From contig NZ_CP041036.1 in the NCBI RefSeq assembly GCF_006385555.1, positions 2,170,001 through 2,234,000 of the forward strand: a DNA stretch of 64,000 nt, read 5' to 3'. Both the position numbers and the translations under genes were made by a program. The notes under the pieces are model-generated. The model was not told the DNA's origin. It saw only the letters and a list, made by a program, of their open reading frames with translations, and ran no database searches. The stretch's first letter is position 1. Each line of letters begins with the position of its first letter. Of the stretch, positions 8,506 to 18,008 are shown piece by piece. The stretch comes from Shewanella polaris (lineage in GTDB: Bacteria > Pseudomonadota > Gammaproteobacteria > Enterobacterales > Shewanellaceae).

Positions 8506-9330
8506 TTACTGCTTGTATACCACGCCGACTTTCATCACAAAGGTGACGTTTTCCATCAAACTTATGTTATCCAACGGATTGCCATAAACAGCGATAATAT
8601 CAGCTAGGAAACCAGCTTTAATTTGGCCTAAGTTATCTTGTTTTATCAAGGTTGCACTATTAATAGTAGCCGCTTGTAATGCTTGCATCGGCATCATGCC
8701 AAAGGTCACCATGCGGGAAAACTGTTTACCGTTATCGCCATGAGGATAAATAGCCGCATCAGATCCAAATACCATCTTAGCACCTGCTTTAACGGCTTTT
8801 CTAAAGCTATCACGCTGTGCTTGCGACATTTGTTTTTCTTTATTGATATTGGCTTCAGGTACCCCGTTAGCGGCGCCAAAGGCGAGGGTATATTCAGTGT
8901 TGTAAATATCGCAAGATAAATAGGTACCAGCTTTTATAGCCATCTTAATCGCTTCATCGTCCATAAAACTACAATGTTCAATGCTATCAATACCGGCGCG
9001 AATTGCATCTTTAATGCCGCTAGGGCAGCGATAACAAGGCCGCGCATATGCGCTTCATCTGCTGCGCGCCAACTTGGGTGCCTTTAGAGAACACTCCGCC
9101 AGTGGCATAGACTTTAATCGCATTGGCGTTGTATTTATTGTTTTCGCGCACTTTAGTGCGTATTTAGGGGCCGTCGGCAACACCTTGATATTTAGCATGG
9201 GTTTCTGGTGCGGGGAAGTTATCATGGCAATGTCCGCCTTAATACCAATGGCATGTCCTACAGCCCAAATGCGTGGTCCAGGAATATCGCCAGCATCTAT
9301 ACCATATTGTGTATCAATTTGTATTAGTAG
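8506..9330 (-). pseudogene. Decayed amidohydrolase (Xaa-Pro dipeptidase-like)
   Basis: The intact frame 8506-8964 encodes the C-terminal third of a metal-dependent amidohydrolase of the imidazolonepropionase/prolidase-like group: a KMVFGSDAAIYPHGDN segment with the conserved metal-ligand Asp, then MTPMQAL-like helices and a C-terminal ADIIAVYGNPLD. Continuing upstream, the match carries on in shifted frames: RAGIDSIEHCSFMDDEAIK, then GTQVGAQQMK and AHMRGL, then YATGGVFSKG and IDAGDIPGPRIWAVGHA. At least three frame changes, an in-frame stop and missing segments separate these pieces, and the N-terminal metal-binding HxH region is absent. Intact relatives are about 430 residues with a signal peptide. 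The gene is therefore a relic rather than a short functional protein. Confidence 0.85.
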
Positions 9331-9686
9331 ATAAAACGAGAGGGTATTTTGATGGTGATGGCCTAAATAATCTTTGAGTATTTGGTATTGTTGTGCAGCT
9401 TTTGCGTAATCCAGTGTTAATCATTTCAAAATATTGATCAATTCGGGTTCTATGTTAATGAAATTTTATTCCTACTTTGAGATTGTTAAGGCTCTTGATA
9501 GCTACCTTAACGTTAGTTGTTTGCAGTAAAGTTATCGGTCGATAGAGAAAGTGAATGTAGTTACCTATTAATATATTAAATGGCAAGCGGATATCTTTAA
9601 CTGTTGCATGGTGTTATTGCTGTTTAACCATGTTGGTGCTGTATTCGTTTGTGTTTGACGTTTATCCATGTAGCCTCTTTTTGCTG
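9331..9686. other. Gap without a recognisable gene
   Basis: No gene is supported in these 356 bases. A minus-strand stretch near 9335-9420 reads protein-like for about 25 codons (LDYAKAAQQYQILKDYLGHHH) just upstream of the amidohydrolase relic, and could be debris from the same or another broken gene. Confidence 0.4.
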
Positions 9687-10277
9687 TTAATAACCCACTT
9701 GTTGGATCACCGCGATTGCCGTTTCATTTCGGCCTTTTTTAGACGGTACCCGATGGCCTGTGTTGGCATTAGTTTTCATGGTTTGAATAAATTGATTCAT
9801 TTGCGGGCCGATGCTGATGTGTATCGGTCGATTTTTCCCGTAATAGTACAGGCGATCAAATTTCAGGTTTTCGCACATCCATTGCGCGACTTGTTGCATA
9901 TCAACACTTTTATCTTCTGTGTTGCTAATGACGGTAAAGTCGCATGCGGCACCTAAACGGTCGCAGATGATTTTTTGATTTTGATTGAGTTCGTGAGAGC
10001 AGTGCTGGTCAAGCTTTGGTGCTATATGTGGATTACGGTTTTTAGCAATTTTTCTGACAAGTTCTGGCGAACAAAAGCCATAGGTTAGCGACAAGGGGCC
10101 AAATTGATCGACAATAGGGTCGAGTATTTGGGTGGCCAGTAAACTGAGGGCGCGCCAAGTGTCAGGCTGTAATGGCAGGTTTTCAATATTATGCTCCAGT
10201 GCTGTTACACCACAATTAATGAGATCTGCATAAGTGAAAAAGCGGCTCGCTTTGCCATTGATATTATAAGTAAACAA
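9687..10277 (-). CDS. M15 peptidase-like hypothetical protein
   Basis: A 196-residue protein starting MFTYNINGKASRFFTY from a TTG codon directly after a stop. The middle and C-terminal parts resemble the hedgehog/DD-peptidase (peptidase M15) fold: APKLDQHCSHE supplies a candidate His ligand, RLGAACDF a candidate Asp ligand and RPIHISIGP a candidate third His. I recall a bacterial hypothetical family with this LTYGFCSPEL...FDRLYYYGKNRPIHIS pattern but no assigned function. There is no signal peptide, which is unusual for a cell wall DD-peptidase, so a cytoplasmic role is likely. The weak start, with an alternative ATG nearby in another frame, raises the possibility that the 5' end is damaged. 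Confidence 0.55.
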   Translation of the reverse strand: MFTYNINGKASRFFTYADLINCGVTALEHNIENLPLQPDTWRALSLLATQILDPIVDQFGPLSLTYGFCSPELVRKIAKNRNPHIAPKLDQHCSHELNQNQKIICDRLGAACDFTVISNTEDKSVDMQQVAQWMCENLKFDRLYYYGKNRPIHISIGPQMNQFIQTMKTNANTGHRVPSKKGRNETAIAVIQQVGY

Positions 10278-10734
10278 TCAAAGTCCATCGTGTACGTCAT
10301 TTGGGACAACAATACCGTGTATTGATATGGCTGACTAGATTGAACAGCAAAAAGTGATGATAAATTAGTGAAATATTGGTTAACCATTAACTAGTGTGAT
10401 TTCTAATTTATGGGGCTTTAGTGACATTTCATAAAACCAAAAATTTAGATTACGGACTTATGTTGTATTTATTGAACTTTTAGTAAACAGATGAGGTTTT
10501 TGAAATAAAATTAAGACATTATTGAGTAATCCCTTTGAATCTGTTCAATTGAGATACTTGACCATCAGATGAATAATAAGAGACTGATTAATTTAGCGAT
10601 TGTTAATATTCTTGATTATCATATTTTGACCAAATGGGCACTTGGGGTGGATAATATTTAACTAGCATAATGTATTAACAAAATGTTACATTATTGTTAT
10701 CTAATAAGGTTTTTGTTGTGAGGGGAGCATGTAA
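10278..10734. other. Intergenic region upstream of the HD-GYP gene
   Basis: This 457-base AT-rich stretch separates the divergent M15-like and HD-GYP genes and contains no supportable gene. It must hold both promoters. A good ribosome binding site (GAGGGGAG) lies just before the ATG at 10735. Confidence 0.55.
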
Positions 10735-11205
10735 ATGAATGATGTTGTTGAATCAAACCATGTGATGAAGATCCCTATCGATAAACTTGTTCTTGGCATG
10801 TTTGTTACAGCAATAGATCGTCAACAAAGCAAAGTAGACATTCTTAATCCGGGTAAAATTAAACACCATGATGCCATCATTAAGCTTAAAAATAGTAATG
10901 TCACCACAGTTTGGGTAGACATTGAGCGCTCATCTGACAATTGTGGTTTATTCAAATCTGATAAACCAAACGATTCGATTAAACCACTAGCTCGTAAAGC
11001 GACTGTCACCCGAGATGCAAGACAGCTTCAAGCTAAAAATTTGCTTGCTGAAGCAAAGGGGCTTATTCAAAAGGTATTAGCCGAAACCTATGAAGGTAAA
11101 GCGTTTGACATTACTCAATTTGATGGCCTTGCCGATAAGATGATTGAGACGGTAATGGACAATGAAGATGCTTTTAAATGCATTTTAGCGTTACGTACTA
11201 AAGAT

Positions 11206-11230
11206 TGTCTAGTCCTAAAATAGGTTGACG
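11206..11230. repeat. IS left inverted repeat
   Basis: Begins TGTCTAGTCCTAAAATAGG and matches the complement of 12483-12507 at 19 of 25 positions. It lies immediately next to the GAT target copy at 11203-11205. Confidence 0.9.
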
Positions 11231-11237
11231 GTTTTTA

Positions 11238-11987
11238 TTAAGCCAGTTGGAACTCCCGACTGGCTTTTTCATGCACTTCGTTTGGGGTTTTCATTCCTAA
11301 ACTAAGGTGCGGTCTTAACTCGTTATAAATCCTAATAGATTCTTTGATGAGTATTGCCAGCTCCTTCATCGTACGACAGCGGTAAAGTAAAAACTCTTGC
11401 TTCAAAATACCATTCACTCGCTCAGCTAACGCATTCTGATAACAATCATACCCATCTGTCATCGATGGCCTTATCGCATTCGCAGCCAATTTATGTTGAT
11501 ATTCTGCTGAGCAGTACTGTATCCCTCTATCTGAATGATGAATGACATCACTGGTTGTCTGACGATTCTTTATCGTCATCTCCAATGCTTTAACAACATC
11601 ACTGGCTTTCATTTCATCACTTAATTCATAACCCATTATTTTTCTTGAATATGCATCTGTGACTAATGATAAATAGTGAGTTCCTTCGTCTGATTTTACG
11701 TAGGTTATGTCACTGACAAATACCTCTTCAACGCTCTTCACCACTCTGTCTTTGAGTAAGTTTGGGTGTTTTCTCAACCAATGGTGGCTATGGGTTGTCT
11801 TGGTGTAATTCTTCCTAGGCTTTACTAACATATTGTGTTGTTTTAAATACTGAAATAGGCCGTCCCTACCTAGCTTTATGCCTTGTTCAAGTAACTGTGG
11901 CTTGATGAGTTGATAAAGCTTACGCGTACCCACTCTGGGCATGAACTGACGCCAATACATAACCATAGTCATCACCGGTTTTAACAT
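11238..11987 (-). CDS. IS3-family transposase OrfB (rve integrase core)
   Basis: The 249-residue frame from the ATG at 11987 holds the integrase catalytic core with the DDE triad: Asp in VSDITYVKSD, Asp in IHHSDRGIQY, and Glu in ALAERVNGILKQE. The same frame is open further upstream to about 12085, adding a helix-turn-helix-like LATASRQFNLSRQAVYQW, so the true product is probably an OrfAB fusion made by a -1 frameshift on the AAAAAG run at 12080-12085. OrfB provides strand cleavage and transfer. The catalytic residues are intact, which suggests the element may still move. Confidence 0.92.
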   Translation of the reverse strand: MLKPVMTMVMYWRQFMPRVGTRKLYQLIKPQLLEQGIKLGRDGLFQYLKQHNMLVKPRKNYTKTTHSHHWLRKHPNLLKDRVVKSVEEVFVSDITYVKSDEGTHYLSLVTDAYSRKIMGYELSDEMKASDVVKALEMTIKNRQTTSDVIHHSDRGIQYCSAEYQHKLAANAIRPSMTDGYDCYQNALAERVNGILKQEFLLYRCRTMKELAILIKESIRIYNELRPHLSLGMKTPNEVHEKASREFQLA

Positions 11988-12070
11988 GTCAGCTCTTGCT
12001 GCTAAGCGCTGCTTCCATTGATAAACAGCTTGTCTTGATAGGTTAAACTGCCGACTCGCTGTCGCTAGCT

Positions 12071-12466
12071 TTACAGTGCCTTTTTCTTTGGCAAGCCAGA
12101 GCGTTCGGCTAAGTACTTTTTTTCTAAATCAATACCGTACTCATTTTTAAGTAACTCGACCATATCGCCATAAATCATATTTTTCATTTCGAGATTGGAG
12201 ACTTGTTTCTCTAATCGTTTGATTTTCTGGGCGGGTGTTTCTGTAGATTTGGACATAGGTGAATGCTCAATCGGCTGGGACCAATCTAATCTACCATGTT
12301 TTCGTAACCATGTTAGGACGGTACTTCTCCCTTGAATGCCATAGTGGTTTTGAGCTTGCTTATACGTTAGCTCGCCTTTTTCTACTTGACTAACAACCGC
12401 TAATTTAAAGCCTAATGTGTAATCTCGTTGAGTACGTTTTATATTGATTGATACTGAAGGTTTCAT
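12071..12466 (-). CDS. IS3-family transposase OrfA (DNA-binding)
   Basis: A 131-residue protein with an N-terminal helix-turn-helix (YTLGFKLAVVSQVEKGELTY, then AQNHYGI and STVLTWLRKHG) and a leucine-zipper-like coiled coil (KIKRLEKQVSNLEMKNMIYG) that is typical of IS3-family OrfA. It recognises the inverted repeats. The start ATG has GGAGA upstream. It ends LPKKKAL, where the A-rich codons form the slippery site for -1 frameshifting into OrfB. Confidence 0.92.
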   Translation of the reverse strand: MKPSVSINIKRTQRDYTLGFKLAVVSQVEKGELTYKQAQNHYGIQGRSTVLTWLRKHGRLDWSQPIEHSPMSKSTETPAQKIKRLEKQVSNLEMKNMIYGDMVELLKNEYGIDLEKKYLAERSGLPKKKAL

Positions 12467-12482
12467 AGATAAGTCTCCAATG

Positions 12483-12507
12483 TGTCAACTTATCTCAGGA
12501 CGGGACA
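12483..12507. repeat. IS right inverted repeat
   Basis: Read on the minus strand it begins TGTCCCGTCCTGAGATAAG, the partner of the left repeat. It is followed by the second GAT target copy at 12508-12510. Confidence 0.9.
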
Positions 12508-13233
12508 GATGCTTACTTGCTAGAACATTCCATTAATGTTGCTTTTTTATTGATTACCTTTGGTCAACATCTAAAACTTGATATTGATGTACTTAGACAG
12601 ATGGCTGTGGGGGGTATTTTGCATGATATCGGTAAAATAAAAGTCGATGATACCATTCTCAATAAACCCAAAAAGCTAACGCCTGAAGAGTTCGAACATA
12701 TGAAATTGCATCAATTTTTTGCAATACAAATAATGGATGACACTAAAGGTTTATCGCAGATGAGCAAAGACGTATGCTTGATGCATCACGAAAAAATTGA
12801 TGGTAACGGTTATCCAAACGGCTTAAAGGGCGATGAAATTCCACTTCATGGGCGCATGAGCTGCATCGTTGATATATTTGATGCTCTGACTGCCGAACGT
12901 TGTTATAAAGAGGCGATGAGTCCTGCTGCTGCATTTAAGGTTTTGATAAGCTTAACCCCATTTCACTTAGATCAATCCTTAGTTTATGAGTTTATCCGCT
13001 GTATCGGTGTATACCCAGTTGGTTCGTTAGTGTTACTTTCTGATCAAAGAGTAGGCATTGTTTGGGAAGCAAAAGACCGTGATGTATTTCACCCTATTGT
13101 AAAGTGCTTTTACTCGCAAAAATATAAACGCTATACCGAAATTGTCATGGTAGATTTATTAAAAACATCGGTGGATATTGAACGAGGTATTACTCCTAGC
13201 AGTTTAGGTATTAATCCCGCACCATTTTATTGA

Positions 13234-13757
13234 TTACTTTGATATTTATAATTAACAATATTGTATCCTTAAAAATTGTATAAGTATTCTGTAAATGTTT
13301 TTAAATCATAATTAGTATTAATTAATTTAATCAGTTAATTATATTATATCGCCACTAATAAATTCTATTCTCAGCTCAAGTCGATAGAACAATAATGACC
13401 TCCGATAATCATATAAAACAGATATTACACGGACTTTACCAGACTGAAATTAATTGGCACAGTGTTGATAAAAGTGCCATGACAGATTCACATATTGTAA
13501 ATATGATAATTGAGTTAAGTAAATACTAGTTGAAAAAATCGAGTATATATTCAGAGTGACCAATGGTTGTTAACATTTGAAAAATGCTCTTAGACAATTT
13601 TGGTTAGGATTTTTTTATTGATAATGAATAGATCGCTTTGGGTATCCAGCGTTTTCATCTAGTCATAAGTCTTATTAGGCGTTGCAGAAGGAGCGGGGTT
13701 GGACGCTAGGGATATCCAACCCATTTAGGTTTAGCATTGATGTTCAAAGGATTTCTG
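13234..13757. other. AT-rich gap, possible remnants only
   Basis: This 524-base stretch has no gene I can support. A 38-codon frame at 13395-13511 (MTSDNHIKQILHG...) lacks a ribosome binding site. An 8-bp hairpin (GGGTTGGA/TCCAACCC at 13696-13722) lies just downstream of the minus-strand HPF-like gene and may help end its transcript, although it has no T run. Confidence 0.5.
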
Positions 13758-14075
13758 TTACCTCTTGGCTCGTTTACCCAACTCAGTGTCTAGCAAATTT
13801 ATCATTTGTTCTGTAGCGAAAGTAATAGCATCGCCAATGGTTTCAGCATGCTCACTGGTTGTAATTGGACGTTCCCCAGCAAGCCTAACTTCAAGTAAAC
13901 AGCGCTTGTCTTTATTACCAGACTTGGCTGAGCTGTTTTCGTCACTTAAATGTACTTCAATACGGGTGATTTGATCACTGAAACGGTTGAGATCGGATTT
14001 CAAACTATCTTCTACATGTTTAGCCAGTGAATCTTGTCCGGATATATTTTTGTCGGTATTTATTTGGATTTGCAT
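13758..14075 (-). CDS. HPF/RaiA-family ribosome-associated protein
   Basis: A 105-residue protein of the ribosome hibernation factor family. The N-terminal MQIQINTDKNISGQDSLAKHV, the IEVHLSDEN strand and the CLLEVRLAGERPITTSEHAETIGDAITFA segment match the beta-alpha-beta-beta-beta-alpha fold that binds the ribosomal A and P sites. It has no long C-terminal domain, so it is of the short type. The start ATG is preceded by CAGGAGA. It differs from typical HPF in having a more acidic SDENSSAKSGNKDK loop, so it may be a divergent paralogue. It stands alone rather than beside rpoN, where the classical hpf lies. Confidence 0.82.
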   Translation of the reverse strand: MQIQINTDKNISGQDSLAKHVEDSLKSDLNRFSDQITRIEVHLSDENSSAKSGNKDKRCLLEVRLAGERPITTSEHAETIGDAITFATEQMINLLDTELGKRAKR

Positions 14076-14581
14076 GACAATGTTCTCCTGTAATTCAGTT
14101 TTATGATAGGCCTATCGTTGGTATTGAGCTTGTGTATGGTTTTAACCGACGACCTCAATTTACACGGTGGTAACCAATTGATATTATAAAACTTTTTATA
14201 ATGCACAAGTTGATTTTGCACATGGTTTAATTCAGTTTATACCTAAGTTTATCATTCAACAAATAAAACTGTATAAATAGTATGCAGATAAAATGTATTA
14301 ATCCATGCAGAAATCGTTAAGTACAACAGAAGAAAAATCTCGTTGAGTTTCATCTCGTGGGATCCCCAACTCTCTTAGATTAGTATGACAAATTTATAGC
14401 GATGCTTGGGAGTTAATAAACCGAGAGATTGACTTTAAAAGGAGTTGCTTAGCGGCTTCTCATATAAGGAATATTGATGAGGGTAAGATATTGCCCGCTG
14501 TGTGAACTTTTAAGTAAATTGATTACTGCCGCGGTATTATTTCGTTGATTAAGCCTAAACACTTGATGATAGTTCAGACTG
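14076..14581. other. Gap with no convincing gene
   Basis: No supportable gene was seen in 506 bases. A 23-codon frame at 14477-14548 (MRVRYCPLCELLSK...) has AAGGA upstream and a CxxC pair, but it is too short to call and is recorded only as a curiosity. Confidence 0.5.
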
Positions 14582-14935
14582 CTACACTAATACTTGGCGG
14601 GTGTTGGCGATGTAGTGATGGATCTGCGCTTCCGTTTTTGTGTCAATCATCACTTCCGGTCGACGGTGCTCAGGGCAAGGCATACGTGGTGTTGTGCCGA
14701 AAACACGACATATCAATGGGCGCTCTTCATAAACCTCGCAACCATTTGGGCCCAAGTATACACAGTTCCACTCTTTTAATGCGGCTTCATGTTGAGCGTT
14801 AGTTTTAAAGGGGAGGCGTGCCATTTCTTCAGAAGATGTCGTTACTGGGCCACAACAATCGTGACAACCTGACTTGCATTCAAATGATGGAATTCGTTCT
14901 CGCAGCAGATCGACTATCTCTATGTTATTTTTCAT
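14582..14935 (-). CDS. YkgJ-family cysteine-cluster protein
   Basis: A 117-residue protein with the CxxxCxxCC cluster (Cys20, Cys24, Cys27, Cys28) near the N-terminus, then CVYLGPNGCEVYEERPLICRVFG, the second conserved part of the YkgJ (CxxCxxCC, UPF0153) family. The eight or so cysteines are expected to chelate zinc or an iron-sulfur cluster. The family's function is not established. The length is normal for its shorter members. The gene is monocistronic and about 140 bases from the U32 gene downstream on the same strand, so cotranscription is possible. Confidence 0.87.
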   Translation of the reverse strand: MKNNIEIVDLLRERIPSFECKSGCHDCCGPVTTSSEEMARLPFKTNAQHEAALKEWNCVYLGPNGCEVYEERPLICRVFGTTPRMPCPEHRRPEVMIDTKTEAQIHHYIANTRQVLV

Positions 14936-15075
14936 TCGTTATTAACTCTTAATGTACATATCACATCGGCTTGAATAAATCGTAGTGTGCTAGTTCAATA
15001 ATGAAAAGCATATCATTATTAAACGTTAATCGATTGAGACATTAAACTCAAAGCAATTAACGTTTACTTAGCAAC

Positions 15076-17316
15076 CTATAAGCCTTGCTGATACTGGGCG
15101 TTAGTTGAGATTGTCACCAGTTGGTTTAACTCTACTTTAGATTCGCTAACGCCTTTAAGTACGTTTTCGAAATGGGTAACTAGCTGAGTTTTATCTATTT
15201 CAGCTTTTGATCCAGACCCAATGTTGGTGAGGTCGATAAAGAACTCATCAAATAAGTGCGATAAATCTTCAACGGCTTCGATGTTTAAGAACTGCTCGTG
15301 GTTATAAATACTTGGGTAACCACCTTTTTGCTTGTCTACCGCAAATGAAATGCCTTTCACATTCGTGATAGTCGTGGCTTTCTCACATTTAAGCATGCAA
15401 CCATCTTCAATACTGGGTTTACTACAACCGACTGTTTGCTGGAAAAAGCATTGTCGGCTAGTCATCATCAAAATGGGATGATAGATGCTATAAAGCAGTT
15501 TGAAGTTTTCTGGTCTGGCGATATTTTTAATTTGATTACGGTTAATTTCGTTCGAAATAAATGCGCCAGCACAATTTAATTGTTCTTGTAATGTAAGCAA
15601 GGCATACGAGTTAGTAGTGTTTAAAAACGGTCCAGCAATCCATTCAATGCCCATTTCATAGGCTTTAAACGCAACGCCAGTATTATTGGTCACGATACGT
15701 TTAGGCTTAACCACTTCTAACACTCTTACCGCTTCGATGTAATCTTTACCAATGAGCACGGCCGGAAACCACGGAATAAGCGTTGGATTACGCAAGAAAA
15801 CATCAATGTACTTGTCATCATTTTTCTTAAAACTTTCTGGCAACTTGAAGTAAATATCAGCGTCGGTAACATCGCACAAGTTGACATCTTTTTCGTCACT
15901 AATAAGCAAAGACAATGTTGGTGTGTCGGTCACTTTAGGATGCTTAGGTAACTTAGGTAAGGTGACTGCGCCTATGTATTCTCTTTGTGTTAGCTGTAAT
16001 AGCAATTGATTTTTAAGCTGAGTTAATTGACTGAACGGTAAGCTTAAATCTGTACCTAAGTTGTCAAAGTTGAATGCTTGTAACAGGTAGCCAGTGCTTT
16101 TTAAGCTTTTAAAGCGTTTCTCAATAGCCGCTTCGTCAACACGAGACTCGGTTGCTTGCGTTAATGTGATTGTTGATTCAATCACAAAATGTTGATCTGG
16201 TGTGGTTACCGTTATCGTCAAAGGTTGATTTACTTGGCCTGCAAATGCGAGGGTTAATTCTGGCTTTGCAATACTAAGATGATTAATCTTTTCTGCTACC
16301 AACTGAACAATGGCATCTTTTTCTGATGACAATGTTTGTTGTGCTTCTTGTATTTGCACCACAGATATTGCGTTACTTTTATCGTTAGCATGTTTAAAGC
16401 TGTTATCGCGTGGGTTATCGATAAACATGTCTTTGGTGAGATTACCCTTTAAAAAAGAGTTGGTAAAATCACGATTAAACACTTTGTGCAAGCTCGAGTC
16501 ATCGGCCAGTAATCTACCTGTGTCGATAAATTGGTCAATCTGTTTGCGCCAAGTGTCTACCACTGTGTGAACGTATTGAGCGCCTTTAATACGCCCTTCA
16601 ATTTTAAGTGAATCAACACCTGCATCAACCAGTTCAGGTAAGTCAAAGTAGGCTGAGTTGTCTTTTAAATTAAGGGGAAACTTGTTACCAGCTGCGGTGA
16701 TTTCATATTCATCACGACATGCTTGGCTGCAGCGGCCACGGTTACCTGAATTGCCGACACTAACAGAACTTGAATAACATTGGCCAGAGAAGGCAATGCA
16801 TAATGCGCCATGAACAAACACTTCGGTAAGCACATCATGATCGTGGGCTAGGGTGGTCAAGCTTTTAATTTCGCCAAGGTTTAGTTCGCGCGACAAGTTG
16901 ACTCGAGTTGCACCAATTTTAGCTAAAAAGGCAATTTGACCTTCGTTATGGGTCGTCAGCTGAGTAGAAGCATGTATCGCTAAACTTGGGAAATGCTTGC
17001 TCACTAAGTTAAATAAACCTAGGTCTTGTACGATTATGCCGTCAATGCCGGTATTCACCAGTTGATTGAGTAACTTGACCAATGTAGGCACTTCGTTTTC
17101 TAGAATAACGATATTCATGGTAAGAAACACTTCACACTGGTATTGATGAGCGAGCGCAATAACACCAATTAAGTCATCGAAGGATAGGTTAGCGGCTCGA
17201 TTGCGGGCGTTGAAGGTATCTAAGCCACAATAAACGGCATTTGCACCGGCAATTATCGCTGCTTTGATCGCATCGACATCTCCACCAGGTGCCAATAATT
17301 CGATTTTTCTATTCAT
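15076..17316 (-). CDS. rlhA: U32 peptidase-family protein, RlhA-like
   Basis: A 746-residue U32 protein. The TIM-barrel start IELLAPGGDVDAIKAAI and AVYCGLDTFNAR, then EVFVHGALCIAFSGQCYSSS and the GNRGRCSQACRDEY cysteine motif, are family hallmarks. SLKIEGRIKGAQYV follows. The C-terminal half includes a further cysteine-containing segment (SRQCFFQQTVGC...CMLKCEK). Among U32 proteins only RlhA (YdcP, about 650 residues), which hydroxylates C2501 of 23S rRNA, is this long; TrhP, UbiU and UbiV are far shorter. The cysteines probably hold an iron-sulfur cluster. The name rests on length and domain layout, so it is probable rather than certain. Confidence 0.72.
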   Translation of the reverse strand: MNRKIELLAPGGDVDAIKAAIIAGANAVYCGLDTFNARNRAANLSFDDLIGVIALAHQYQCEVFLTMNIVILENEVPTLVKLLNQLVNTGIDGIIVQDLGLFNLVSKHFPSLAIHASTQLTTHNEGQIAFLAKIGATRVNLSRELNLGEIKSLTTLAHDHDVLTEVFVHGALCIAFSGQCYSSSVSVGNSGNRGRCSQACRDEYEITAAGNKFPLNLKDNSAYFDLPELVDAGVDSLKIEGRIKGAQYVHTVVDTWRKQIDQFIDTGRLLADDSSLHKVFNRDFTNSFLKGNLTKDMFIDNPRDNSFKHANDKSNAISVVQIQEAQQTLSSEKDAIVQLVAEKINHLSIAKPELTLAFAGQVNQPLTITVTTPDQHFVIESTITLTQATESRVDEAAIEKRFKSLKSTGYLLQAFNFDNLGTDLSLPFSQLTQLKNQLLLQLTQREYIGAVTLPKLPKHPKVTDTPTLSLLISDEKDVNLCDVTDADIYFKLPESFKKNDDKYIDVFLRNPTLIPWFPAVLIGKDYIEAVRVLEVVKPKRIVTNNTGVAFKAYEMGIEWIAGPFLNTTNSYALLTLQEQLNCAGAFISNEINRNQIKNIARPENFKLLYSIYHPILMMTSRQCFFQQTVGCSKPSIEDGCMLKCEKATTITNVKGISFAVDKQKGGYPSIYNHEQFLNIEAVEDLSHLFDEFFIDLTNIGSGSKAEIDKTQLVTHFENVLKGVSESKVELNQLVTISTNAQYQQGL

Positions 17317-18008
17317 GATATTTTCGCTATTTTTATTCGTTAAATATAAATTTTAGGACGCGAGTTTACGTGTATCTGTTGCTGATTACTATTTTATATC
17401 AGCTTAAGTTAATAAACGGTTTGTAAACAATCCCTTGTATTACTCACTGGCTCGCATTGACTTGCAATAAGACGGTTATTTTATCTCATCTAATACCCAA
17501 TCGGCTATCCCTAGCTGAGGTTAACTAAAATACAAATGCGTTTCATTTACTCATCATGGTTAATAAGCGCTATATCAGATAACTATTAAAACCGTTCTGG
17601 CATAAGTGGGCTATGGAAATAGTGAAATTTCAAAGGTACTGAATATGATGATTTTGTTAGGAAGGTATAGCCATCAGAGCGGAGTCTGTATTTTAAAATG
17701 GTACTAGTGAACTGTGTTGCTAAAAATGAGTTGTGAGAACGCAATTTATGCGTTGAGGGTTTATCGCTTGTTTCTGACATTTTAGTGGATGTAGATATTG
17801 TCAGTAGCGGGGCAAATCTAAACATTAAGGTTAATAGTGTTAGTTGTAAAAGTAGCAATGCTGAACGAAAACCTATTAACGATGTGTGGGTATTAATAGG
17901 TTTGCGTCAGCTATAGTCTATGCAAAAGGAACAGAGAACTACCCCTTTTACATCAACTATAATCTCAACTTTTCATTTGTAATCACTACAGATGAAAGAT
18001 TGAATTGA
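17317..18008. other. Long gap with a doubtful minus-strand frame
   Basis: This 692-base stretch has no firm gene. A 90-codon minus-strand frame at 17586-17858 begins with a hydrophobic segment, but it has only a TTG start, no ribosome binding site and no family resemblance. A 10-bp inverted repeat (AAACCTATTA and its complement, 17869-17903) lies at its upstream end. Confidence 0.5.

Larger units (their letters stand above)
11206..12507 (-). mobile_element. Complete IS3-family insertion sequence, 1302 bp
   Basis: The element is bounded by 25-bp imperfect terminal inverted repeats (19 of 25 identical, ends TGTC and GACA) and flanked by a 3-bp direct repeat GAT at 11203-11205 and 12508-12510. 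It carries two overlapping-phase reading frames on the minus strand, orfA and orfB, joined by an AAAAAG slippery run, as in the IS3 family. All parts needed for activity appear intact. It sits in the HD-GYP gene in antisense orientation. The clean target duplication implies a simple and fairly recent insertion. Confidence 0.95.
10735..13233 (+). pseudogene. HD-GYP phosphodiesterase gene interrupted by an IS
   Basis: The gene is split by an insertion at 11206-12507. The first part (10735-11205) encodes the N-terminal DUF3391-type domain (IPIDKLVLGMFVTAIDRQ) up to Asp157. The second part resumes with AYLLEHSINVA at 12511 and contains GILHDIGKIKV, HHEKIDGNGYP and IFDALTAERCYK, all HD-GYP hallmarks of cyclic-di-GMP phosphodiesterases. 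Removing the IS and one copy of the GAT duplication restores one frame of 397 residues, the normal size for this architecture. As it stands the first part reads into the IS and stops at 11223. A separate ATG-less C-terminal fragment is unlikely to be made efficiently. Loss of this enzyme could raise c-di-GMP and shift motility or biofilm behaviour (inference). Confidence 0.95.

Noticed and set aside
13395..13511. 38-codon frame after the HD-GYP gene (MTSDNHIKQILHG...)
   Set aside because: No ribosome binding site, and the AT-rich setting makes a chance frame likely.
14477..14548. 23-codon frame with a CxxC pair and AAGGA upstream
   Set aside because: Too short to separate from chance, and no homologue is recalled.
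17586..17858. 90-codon minus-strand frame starting with a hydrophobic stretch
   Set aside because: The start is TTG without a ribosome binding site, and no family resemblance was seen.
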